From: Rhynchopus sp. YZ270_cl-10
Taxonomy: Eukaryota; Euglenozoa; Diplonemea; Diplonemida; Diplonemidae
Direction of reading: 5' to 3'
Assembly (NCBI GenBank): GCA_964035575.1
Contig: OZ037903.1
Location: 459,001 to 523,000 of the forward strand
Length of the DNA: 64,000 nucleotides
The stretch's first letter is position 1. Every line of letters begins with the position of its first letter. The position numbers and the translations under genes were made by a program. Positions 10,392-19,273 of the stretch are shown here, one piece after another. The notes beneath the pieces are model-generated. The model made no database searches. It had not been told where the DNA came from and saw nothing but the letters and a program-made list of their open reading frames with translations.

Positions 10392-11196
10392 CTAACTGGG
10401 AGGTGCTGTGACTGGGTGGACCTGCGCAGGCATAGGTGGAGGAGGTAGGAGAGAGGACGGCGGCAGCGCCTGGGGTGCTGGAGGTGCCGGAGGAGCAGGA
10501 GGCGCTGTGGGCAGGGATGTGCTGCTGAGGGTGGAGACTGGAGGCATGGGTGGTGGGTTTGGAGGGAGGGGCGGAAGTCTTGCGCCGCCGTTGAACCCTT
10601 CACCCGGTGGGAGAGGTCTATGAGGGATCCCGCCTGCAGCAGGAATAGGAAACCCGGTGCTTGTTGTTGCGCCCGTTGGGGGGAAGGATGGTGGGGGGTT
10701 TGCGCGTTTATGGAGATAGTCTCTGAAGCTAGTGCGAAGTTTGCGGACACTTTCGTAATCAGGAACTTCATAGTCATTCGCAATGCATGAGGTCCGGTAG
10801 CTTTCAATCTCTTCCCGTTTGAATTCGTCATTGCTGATTTCGGTTACCTTAACGATTTTGCTCTTTCCATCGTAAAATATTTTGAGCTGTCGGCTGCTGC
10901 TTCCTCCCCCAGGGAGTTTGTACACATCCTCTCCATCGTGTTCATCCATGACCAGCTCAATCCTAGCCACCCTCCCCACCTTCCGCTTCTTCCCTTGTGG
11001 TGTCGTTACCCCGACATAGATCCTCACAAAACACCCCTTCAAAAGCTTCTTCAACTCTTTGTCGTCCTCCGCATTTTCAATACCCTGAAGGTGAGGAACG
11101 TAGGGGGAGGAGGGGACAAAAGAAAGGGGTACATACCTCACGTTTCACCTGCAAATGGTTGAACTGTTGTGACACCAAATCCCAATGCTCTCCCAT
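10392..11196 (-). CDS. Plus3-domain protein (Rtf1-like)
   Basis: Two exons, 11137-11196 and 10392-11084, join in frame (250 aa), with donor GTATGT and acceptor TTCAG. Residues about 22-120 match the Plus3 domain of Rtf1 of the Paf1 complex, which binds phosphorylated Spt5 and links elongation to chromatin marks: GCFVRIYVGVT, KVGRVARIELV, YKLPGG, then VTEISNDEFKREEIESY. The C-terminal about 100 residues are Pro-rich (PPAPPAPPAP) and probably disordered. Typical Rtf1 is 400-700 aa with an N-terminal histone-modification domain; that region is missing here, so this is a minimal Plus3 protein or a diverged Rtf1. The minus-strand position and short 5' exon suggest a complete gene. Confidence 0.8.
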
Positions 11197-12145
11197 AGTG
11201 TGGTCAAAAGGAGTGAAGACCCCCTTTCAGTGTGTTCTGTGGAGTCGGTGGGAGGGAGGAGGGGGATGGGGGATGGGGAGAGGGGGTCTTTGCTGTAGGG
11301 GTTCAGATGAATGTCTTTTTGATTATTGAAAACTTGGTTGTATTAGTGTAGACTGATTGAAGGGTTGCTTTGAAGCGAAGTTTTTGTTTACATCAATCGC
11401 TTTTGTTGTGTTTTTGTTAGTATTAGTGTAGACACCCGAGGATGAACTCCACTATTAGAGTATTTTTTCTATTTTCTGAATCAGCAGAACCGTCATTTAG
11501 GTCAAGCGGTAAGACTACCAATCCACCAGATGGCGTGCAATTTCAGTAGGTCGGGATGAACTGCCCCAATCGCAGGAAGAGGAGGGGAATTGTATTGGCA
11601 ACGCACAGATCACAAAATGAAGTACGCGAGTGTACCGCCTCAAAGTACTAAAAAAAGGGGGAGAATCCTTTGTTTATTGTTTTTTTTCTTGGTTAAATAT
11701 AAAGGAAAAAAAAGCCTTTGTCTTGTTATTGTCGGGAGGGGGGGGAAGAGGTTTTTTTTTGTTTTTGTTTTGTAAACAGGCCGTCTAAAGGAGGGTAGGG
11801 ACGTAACATTTTTCTTTTTTTTTTGTATTTATGTTCTCTTACTGGGAAGAACTCTTTTTTTGCACCTTTTTTTTTTTCTCTCCTTCCTCACCAAACCCCT
11901 CCCCCTTTTAAACACCTCTCCTTAACACCCCCCCGACCCACCCCATACTGCCCGAACCTTTTTCAAAAAAGTGCAGTGTTATTTGTGTTATTTTTTTAGT
12001 AAAAAATGAAATGGGGGTAGAAGTGTAGTTCAAATCTTCAATCCACGATTCTTTTTGGTTTGAGTGGCGGGGGGGGTTGGTGGTGACTGCATTGTGAAAA
12101 TTACCCATGACCAGCCCATCATAATACATAATACCATGGGTTGTA

Positions 12146-12214
12146 GTCAGACTGATTTTTGGGCCAGGCCCGCTCGCATTCCTCTCACTCGAGTGCGAGA
12201 TGAATCAGTCTGAC
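12146..12214. repeat. Short foldback element
   Basis: Twelve-base perfect inverted arms, GTCAGACTGATT and AATCAGTCTGAC, close a 45-nt interior that contains a second inverted pair (CTCGCA and TGCGAG). No clear target-site duplication is visible. Confidence 0.7.
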
Positions 12215-12660
12215 GAATACATAATAAACAACACAATCCAGCTGTTTTGTGATTATCTATTTAGATATTATGATGGGCAACCATCACAATACAGCTACAA
12301 CCAAGGGGGGGAACCAAATAGGTGAAAAGGGGAGGGGAAATTTCGAGAGTGATGTACCTACCCATAGCATCTCTCCTACAACCCCCTTTTTTTTGTAACA
12401 TTTTTTTTTTGAACTAAATTTGGAATAAGTGTGTAGCCCACCCCCATCACCACCACCCCCCCCATGTCTGTGCAATACCAACGTTGTCACAAAATTAACT
12501 TTTTGTTACCCCCCCCCCCACACAACGGTGAAGTACATTACTGTGTGTTTTATTTTGTGTTTTTTTTCATATATTTTTTTTTGTCATCGACACTCATCCT
12601 ATCCAAGGGTAAGGTGAGGGTAGGGATCTGTACGTACACCCAAAGGGATATTTAAAGAAA

Positions 12661-12705
12661 AGTTTATAAGATGATCCTAAGCCTCTCGTGCTTAGTCACT
12701 ATTTA
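12661..12705 (-). repeat. Family A intronic hairpin
   Basis: In minus sense: TGA, CTAAGC, loop ACGAGAG, GCTTAG, GA bulge, TCA, then TATAAACTTTTC. It is a perfect 6-bp stem with a 7-nt loop and an outer 3-bp stem across a 2-nt bulge. An AG acceptor candidate follows about 29 nt downstream. Confidence 0.75.
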
Positions 12706-12928
12706 AAAGACATGGACACAATCTTCCCCTCTCTCCCCGTTTTTTTCTTCCATTTTTTCCATTTTTAGAACCAAAGTAACCTTGGTGTGGGCTTTTTTTT
12801 CAGGCGAAGTTAGGTGGTAGAAAAAAAAAAAATGGGGAAAAGAGGTGCATGTAGGAAGGGGGGGGGAAAGGTCAGACAACAGGTTGTCACCCTTTCACAA
12901 AAAATAACACCGGGTATTTTTTTTCTGC

Positions 12929-14751
12929 TTAATCCCTCTCCACCACACGTGTAATGTATTCTTCGACACGGTCGTTCGGGATAACGACGCAGTTTGGGTT
13001 GTCCTTCGTCACAACCTGTTGTGGCATAAATGTAATATTTTGCCCTCCAATTTTAGAAAGAATTTCAAAATAAAAGCTTATTAAGATGAACCTAATCCTC
13101 TCGTGCGTTATCTAAAAAAATGCGACAGTTGAAAAATACAGTGTACATAAGAAAAGAGAGGTTGAAAGTGTCTTGCTTGTACATCGGCATTTGGTTCTGC
13201 TGCGGAAAAATAAAATAGTGGAGATTGCACGATGGCAACACAACCGAGGGACAACTACACTACTCCAACAAGTTGTCAAATAAGAAAAGGGGGGGGGTAC
13301 ATACAATGATCTCAACGTCCGCAGAGGTGATACTGCTCTCATTGCTACCCAAAGACTTCTGAAGGGCGTGGATTCCGGTCATAATCGTGTCGTCAAGCTG
13401 TGCGGGAAGGTGTAAGGTATAGAGATGTACACATAGTTAACCTTCAAAACATTACAAAAGCATCAATGCAATAAGAGTCCTTCTGAAGGGCATTGAAAAA
13501 AAAATTGCAAGGCGAATCTCGGGCATATTAAAAATAAATGGTTTTTTGTAACGTAATTCAGATTCGGCAAAGTCCGACATAGGGCTGAGAAGGTGTATCT
13601 CCACCTCAGGTAGAAATAATCAACCAAGGTCATCTTGCCCTTCGTAAAGGATAAAACGTACAAAAAGTCCTCCATGACGCTTAATGGGCACTTCCCCATG
13701 ACACAAAACAAAATTCACCGTGACAGCAGTGCGCCAAAGGGCTCTGCCGCAGTATCAGCGTCTAGGGAACTGAATGTAAAGTACTGCTTGTTTACTAAGG
13801 CATGGTCAACGCAAGAAAAGGAGGTGTGTGGATATTATCTTGTGATGTGACGTCTGCTGCAGTGTTCCCTTCCCCACCACCCTCCATACGCCCTACCCCT
13901 CCTCCCTTCTCCCTCCTCCCTGCATACCGATTGGTCGCTCTTGTAGAGCTTCTCAAGCTGCTGTCTCACCTCAACAACCTTCTCCCCCATAGCGGTCGCG
14001 TGGTATCCGATCACCAATGCGCTTGGGTCCACGGTGAAGATCTGTCAAGGAAGGTGTGGTGTGTTGGTACAATGATAGGCAAAGTTGACGCATTGAAAAA
14101 AAAAAAATAGAAAAAAAATCATCCGGACAGTTGTGAAACACTATTGTAGGAAAAAAACCCCCCAACTTTTACGGTCGCCAATCTTGATAAGTGGGAAGAG
14201 AAGAAAGGTGAAAGATGAATGCGAGATTGATTGACTGTGAAATCCTTCACAAAACCCAGGCTTCCGATTCATATTGCCCTTTTCACTCCGAAAAGATAAA
14301 ATAAAAATACCTTCGGGACCACATCACCGTCATCGCACTGCTCCATTCCGTAGACAATCGCACCAGAGCCGAGCGGGCGGAGTCCTGCCTGCTGGGTGTA
14401 GACCTGGGCCTTTTCGCCGAGACGCTTTGCGAGCCATGTCACGTCACACTCGTAGCCGTGCTTCTCGAAGAACTCGAGGGCCTCGTATCTTGACTCCTCA
14501 ACCACCTGGGCGCAGTCGGGCACACGCCCGCACATCGCAAGCCCGATCGACTGCGTCACTTTGAAATGGTGTGTAATGCTCTCGACCTTCATCAGCTTGT
14601 CAGGCACCTTTTTTTGGCAGACCACCACCGCACAGTCCTTGCCCTTCAGCGCCAGGTTCGTCATCTTCTCGTGCGCAAGGCATTTTAATGAGTACTCAAC
14701 CTGGTACAACCTCCCCTCTGCCGAGAACACAGACACATAGTGCGACGCCAT
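12929..14751 (-). CDS. PSMA6: 20S proteasome subunit alpha-6 (PSMA6/alpha1 type)
   Basis: Four exons join in frame: 14311-14751, 13928-14041, 13305-13397 and 12929-13015, giving 244 aa, the normal family length. It forms part of the alpha ring of the 20S core that gates entry to the proteolytic chamber. The N-terminus shows the proteasome alpha signature with FSAEGRLYQVEYSLK; later VDVLAKR-like (VTWLAKRLGEKAQVYTQQ) and LRPLGSGAIVYG segments match the alpha-6 subfamily. Exon 2 carries PSALVIGYHATAMGEK. Donors are GTATTT, GTATGC and GTATGT. Intron 3 (13016-13304) holds a family C element and a family A hairpin. The upstream region 14752-15442 has a family B element in a probable 5'UTR intron (acceptor CCCCTAG). 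Confidence 0.95.
13075..13120 (-). repeat. Family A intronic hairpin in PSMA6 intron 3
   Basis: The + strand has GATGAACCTAATCCTCTCGTG. In minus sense ACGAGAG is followed by GATTAGG, TTCATC and TTAATAAGC. The PSMA6 acceptor lies about 59 nt beyond the tail. Confidence 0.8.
13215..13270 (-). repeat. Family C element in PSMA6 intron 3
   Basis: Its reverse complement matches 43153-43208 closely (GGAGTAGTGTAGTTG...CTCGGTTGTGTTGCCA...TGCAATCTCCACT). The ends GGAG and CTCC can pair. Confidence 0.75.
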
Positions 14752-15442
14752 TTAAAAAACAAACCAAGAGAGAAAAATGGAAAAAAGCTCAGAGAGAGAG
14801 AGAGAGGGGTGTAGTTTAGTGTTGTGTGTACCCTCCGTGTATAGCCCTGTTGTTTGCAAATGTGAGGAATGTTAAAAGCAAACCAAAAAAAAATAAAGAA
14901 AACGGCTGTTTTCAGTGCCATCAGGCGAGTTTTCTGTGTACACAAAATGGGGGCTTTTTGTGGTAAAACCTAGGGGAATCATTGAATCACCCCCAAAGAA
15001 CGCAAAAGAGATGCTAAAGGTGCAAACACCTCACCGTACAGTCGCGGTAATAAAAAAATCAGACGCAAAACAAAGAGGTTAGTTTTGTCCCTTCTCCCTC
15101 CTCCTTCATCCCTGCATCAAAGACACGAAGTACCCAGATCACACTCCCGGGGTGGCGCAAAGCAGACCCTCCAAAACCAGCCCCCCGCTGGCAGCATCGA
15201 GCGCCGGAGGGGAGGGGCGAGCCTCTCTTCGCAGACACGCTGCAAAGGCAGACATAGTACCCTGTGTGGGTGCGTGCCCCACCTCACGCAGACGGGCAAA
15301 CGCTCTCTGTAGCAGGTAGTAAATATTATACTCAAAAAACAGAATCTTATTTTGTTTGATCGGTCATCACAATGACGTTAATAATGATGATATTATTTTC
15401 GCCTACAATCATTTGCAACACACAGTTTTTTTTCTATTCTTT
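14752..15442. other. Gene-free stretch upstream of PSMA6
   Basis: Contains a family B element (15015-15055) followed in minus sense by a pyrimidine tract and CCCCTAG acceptor near 14968, consistent with a 5'UTR intron of PSMA6. At 15080-15310 the DNA is GC-rich but has no consistent reading frame that I can assign. Confidence 0.45.
15015..15055 (-). repeat. Family B element, short copy
   Basis: In minus sense GTGAGGTGTTTGCACC then TTTAGC, matching the core GGYGTTTGCRC of the copies at 17845, 18672 and 40634. The usual TTTCAAC tail is degenerate here. Confidence 0.55.
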
Positions 15443-17031
15443 TCAAATAAATTGTTCTAAATAAAGAGAAGTTATTAATGCAGGCACCTCCGACTGACCC
15501 ACGTACGATGCCAGCCATCCGGATGAAAGCACAAGTACCCTGCGGCCAACAACAGAAGATGTAAAAAGGAAACCTAATGACTGGCCCGTACCGTAAGAGA
15601 ACGAGGGCGGTTCACAACCGCTCGACAGCCGGCGGCCCACCTTCCGTTGAAGAGTTGTGAGCTTACATGTACTGCAGTTCGCTGCACCCAACGCTTGATG
15701 CACGATAGTCTACACAAGAGAGCAGAAACCCAAAAACACAAAAAGGGGTGGGCGGGGGGGTCACAACATCTCTCTCTTGGCGCCCCATGCTGTACCGACA
15801 GTTGCAAATAAAACAAAAAAACCCATACCTCGGCAAATTCGACCTCCCCAACTGCGCAAAATATGTCAATCGCTGTGCAGAGAACATTTTTAGAGGTAGG
15901 GTGATATCTTTCAAGGAGGTTGTGCGCGACTTGGGCTGCGACCTTCCTTCGCGACTCTTCCTCTTCCTCCTTCTTCTTCTTCTCTTTGCTCCCACCATTG
16001 AGACCCCCTTGAAGACCTTGCAGAGCTTGTAGTAGAATGGTATGGTCGAGATCGGATGGCGTAAAGCGTTGTACACATACTGCAATGGAGGTTGGTTCCC
16101 CTACAGCACAGTGTACTGCGAGGAGACGTCGGAGCGACTCCCTGCAGGGTGTAAGGTTGTCCTCCTTCATCATCATCAAGACCCCTTCCGCATCGGTTGG
16201 GGTCACGCTTGCGAGACAGACCTCGAGCAGTGCGTGATACACCTCTGCCCCCATTATCATACCCCGATCCTTCATCCAAATAAATTCCTTCAAACAGGCA
16301 GTAATATCCTGAGGCATCCCTTGAAGTACACTGAGCGCTACGTCTGACCCAGAGAGAATTTGGTTTTGCAACTTTTTTGACGCTTCGCAGGTTTGCATTG
16401 CACCACCTTCTTGCGCAATGCACGTTAAATAGATGCAATAGATATGTCGTAGTGCAGGGACATCTCCTTCTGTTGCAATGCTAGCTGCGATGTGGTGTAC
16501 AATCTCCTGGAGTTTCAGGATGTTGTGGATGCCAGCATAACAGTTTGCCATTGCAGAGAATGTGGCGACAGTGGGGGTAATACCATTTGCCACCATTTCT
16601 TCGAAGTATTGCTCACAAAGTACAGCGTTATGTGCATTCCCAAGACATACTAGGAGTTGGGTGTATGCTTGCACCCCTGCTGAGTGCTTTAGGCGTTTGG
16701 CGCGTTCAAAAAGCTCTCTCGCGCTGTAGGAGATTCGCCTAGTTTCTCCATCAAGGTTTCGTAATCGTGCTTGCCGTTGTTGTTGCAAAGAAAGCTCTTT
16801 TAATAGAAAAGCCAACTGTGAATCATTTAAAGCAGGCCAAGCTGCAGTCACATCACGAAGAATATGCAGTGTGTTCTTCGGAACGTCCTCCACCCGAAGC
16901 AGCGCAGGGACATCACCAACACAGGTCAGCAGGGCGCTTTTATAGCTCGAGTGTTGCACCCGGTAGAACCGTGGTACCTGCTGTACAATGACAGTCTGGG
17001 TGAAGGACTGTACGATGCCTTGTAGATTCAT
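15443..17031 (-). CDS. Pentatricopeptide repeat (PPR) protein
   Basis: Exons 15829-17031 and 15443-15709 join in frame (489 aa); donor GTATGG, acceptor TTGTGTAG. PPR proteins bind organellar RNA through pairs of helices about 35 residues long. Typical repeat pieces are visible: AYTQLLVCLGNAHNAVLCEQ then YFEEMVANGITPTVATFSAM, and YHALLEVCLASVTPTDAEG then VLMMMKEDNLTPCRESLRRL. A Lys/Glu/Arg-rich insert (KEKKKKEEEEESRRK) lies near residue 355. The N-terminus is poor in acids and could target mitochondria. The last 15 or so residues overlap a family E repeat (15474-15505), so the 3' end may be altered by an insertion or the true last exon may differ. Confidence 0.75.
15474..15505 (-). repeat. Family E repeat at the 3' end of the PPR gene
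   Basis: GTTATTAATGCAGGCACCTC...TGACCCAC here is nearly identical to 40945-40976. In minus sense it reads GGTGCCTGCATTAATAACTTC, sharing GTGCCTGC and the AACTTC tail with family B. Confidence 0.6.
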
Positions 17032-17844
17032 GCATAAAGTGTGTTGTGTAGAGGATAGAGGGGGCTGGTGGATGTGTTGTTATTGAAGCAGGGGAGGTTA
17101 ATATTGGTGCTCCTGAAAACCCCATTTTGCGTACTTGTTGCGTACTTGGTATTTTTTATTTCTGGAGTACCAAATATGCCTATCGATCTGACAGACCAAC
17201 AAAAAACCTGGAGTTTTTGCTGACATAGGGAAATACTGCAACGAAGATTTAAAAAAAAAAAGGAAATGAGCTGATATTTTCGCTCCGACAACCGGACCTC
17301 GAATGGAAAGAAAAGGATTGGAAAATGGGGAGAGAGATATGTTTCTTTTCTGTTGAGAAAGCCGTTCTGTGTATGATTCTGTTTTTTTTTTTTTTTTTTT
17401 GCTGGGAAAAGTTATTATTTAGGGGGATTTTTGTTTTTTTGCTTCGCACGTTGTGGACATGGTAATGTAAATGTATCATGTCTTTGCAACACGTAGAGAG
17501 ATAGGGGGAACCTTCCCCAGGCAGAGACGTGTCCTCTGAGGGGGAGAGATACCGATGGTGGGAAGGGAGAGGGTAGGGTGTGGGGTGGGGAAAGGGAGGG
17601 GGGGCTTGAATCGCTGTTCCGTCTTGTTTTGGGTGTGGTAACGTCACCCAAAGAAAAAAAAAAGGGTGTCTCAGAGAAAAAAGATACCGTACCGGTAACA
17701 TATACTGTAAAAAAAAGGTCCCCTCAAAAAACCCGGAAAGGGTCAAACATTTTAATGGTCAGTATATGATACCGGTAAGGTGTTGTCACCCATAATCATA
17801 ATACGCCGAGCCATCCAGGCATCGGTGCACAAAAGAAAAGAAAA

Positions 17845-17893
17845 GAAAAGTGCAAACGCCTTACCCTTCATCGGCGGATGCAGGTACTGAAAG
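17845..17893 (-). repeat. Family B element
   Basis: Stem-capable: AGTGC near the 5' end and GTACT near the 3' end on the + strand, GCC/GGC inside. In minus sense it is directly preceded by TTTCTTTCAG, so the element may begin with an acceptor. Confidence 0.7.
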
Positions 17894-17900
17894 AAAAGGA

Positions 17901-17940
17901 AACTTAGATGAATGTGCCTCTCGTGTACACACATCTTCAA
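17901..17940 (-). repeat. Family A intronic hairpin
   Basis: In minus sense GATG TGTG TAC ACGAGAGG CACA TT CATC: outer GATG/CATC stem, TT bulge, TGTG/CACA stem, then a pyrimidine tract and CAG within about 12 nt. Confidence 0.75.
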
Positions 17941-18404
17941 AAAGAAAGGTTTTGTGGAGTATCAATGCTCAAAGATATTCCACAAAATGAAGAAAAGTTG
18001 CGGTAAAAAAAATTGATACTGATTCTTCGCTTACTGGAGTAACCACCCTTAAGAAAACTGAAATAAATGGATGCGTCTACTGTACATCTAAATAGCAATC
18101 CCAGACAAGAACAAGAAAAATAAAAAACAATCAATGAATGAATGTGTAAATGCCACCGCAAAGAGTAGTCTTTCAAAGAGCGAAGGGTGGTTTTTGACCC
18201 CCTTATTCTAAGGATTTCGTTGTTTCTTTTTTAACAAACCATATTTTTGTTTTTTGTTGCTAATTCGGGGTTTTAGTGTAGCCTGCCGAAAGACAGGGGT
18301 GTGGTTCACATGACATTGGAAAGCCTGGCTTTCAGACATATCAACCCCGAGATGCAGAAGGGGCAGGGGGGGAGGTGAAATAAATCAAAAAAAGAGAATA
18401 AATA

Positions 18405-18448
18405 TGTATAAGATGAGTCCAAGCCTCTCATGCTTAGTCACCTTGTAA
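18405..18448 (-). repeat. Family A intronic hairpin
   Basis: In minus sense TGA CTAAGC ATGAGAG GCTTGG AC TCATC. Loop variant A-T-GAGAG instead of ACGAGAG, with the stem preserved by a G-T pair. Confidence 0.75.
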
Positions 18449-18671
18449 AAAAAACCAATAAGGTTGTAAGGGAGTAAGGGAGTGAGGCGGTGGAAACACA
18501 ACCATGATATTATTTTAAAAAAAGAGGAAACCATATAAAAGTTTAACTAACTAACTGTTATATTGTTGAAAAGAACCCCCCATCCCGCAGCCCCCCGACG
18601 TCCACACCGTTTCTTTTAAGGATAGACAAAAAAAGATCGCTGTCAATGTGTGTAACAGCTGTGTCAAAAAA

Positions 18672-18733
18672 AAGAGAAGTTGAAAGTGCAAACAGCCCAC
18701 CGTTCATCGGCCGACGCAGGCACTGATGAAAAA
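18672..18733 (-). repeat. Family B element
   Basis: + strand GTTGAAAGTGCAAAC..GCCCACCGTTCATCGGCCGACGCAGGCACTGATG. AGTGC pairs with GCACT and GCC with GGC. In minus sense TTTGCACTTTCAAC is followed by a T tract and GACACAG about 20 nt on. Confidence 0.75.
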
Positions 18734-19273
18734 ATAGAAAAATGCCATGACCTATTGCTAAACCGAGCCAAACAAAACCCCGTTTTTTCGGGCTCGGGAC
18801 CCGTCGCTTTTTATTCCTGACTACATCCGTGTCCACATGATCCACCTAATGGGGAACATTTCGCGCAGTAATTACCCAATAACTGATTGCAATACACACC
18901 ACACCTACATGGGTAATGGTTTCGCTCTCAAGGAACTACCCATATTTGCTTTCAAACACCACACCTATTATCTGAACTGCGGAGGCGGTGTCGCTGCCCG
19001 GCGTGACCGTGCTGGGTGGCGGTAGAACATGGTGCCCTTGTCCTGTGCAACGGAGGACAGGTACTTACACCCAGGAGCAAGCAGACGCGGCATCCTCACT
19101 GGGGGCTGTGTATATGTGGGGGTGTAGGGGGGTGGGAAAAGTATGTTTAGGATAACGACGGTAAAATAATTGAACAAAACTGTGTTGAAAAAAAAGTGCA
19201 TATGCAACGTCACGCGAAGACGCCCCTCAGCCCAACGGTGTCTGGCCACCGGGGAAGGGAACGACACAGTATC

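Larger units (their letters stand above)
11197..12928. other. Gene-free 1.7 kb between Plus3 gene and PSMA6
   Basis: It holds two copies of a GTATTAGTGTAGAC motif (near 11340 and 11424; a third near 55565 shares GTATTAGTGTA). It also holds a 69-bp foldback at 12146-12214 and a family A hairpin at 12661-12705 followed in minus sense by an acceptor-like GTACGTACAG. Long T runs fill the rest. I see no exon with convincing coding signal; 3'UTR introns of the flanking gene are possible. Confidence 0.5.
17032..19273 (-). other. Element-rich 2.2 kb with possible small exons
   Basis: Between the PPR and kinesin genes the minus strand has short open, codon-rich pieces with no assignable family. Near 18968-19095 there is MPRLLAPGCKYLSSVAQD followed by KGTMFYRHPARSRRA. 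Near 18740-18845 there is a basic segment then a hydrophobic run (GFVWLGLAIGHGIFLFFH). Near 18558-18657, after a TTTGACACAG acceptor, is VTHIDSDLFLSILKRNGVDV. Near 17780-17830 is TDAWMARRIMIMGDN. These may be exons of a small membrane protein split by introns, but I cannot place all splice sites. Family A (17901, 18405) and family B (17845, 18672) elements lie between them. Confidence 0.35.

Noticed and set aside
11505-11580. tRNA-like stretch (GGTCAAGCGGTAAGACTACC ... GTAGGTCGGGATGAACTGCC).
   Set aside because: It resembles A- and B-box spacing, but there is no closing acceptor stem or proper anticodon arm.
12661-12705. Self-cleaving hammerhead or other known ribozyme for the family A hairpin.
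   Set aside because: The conserved CUGAUGA and GAAA core of hammerheads is absent on both strands; no other ribozyme core was recognised.
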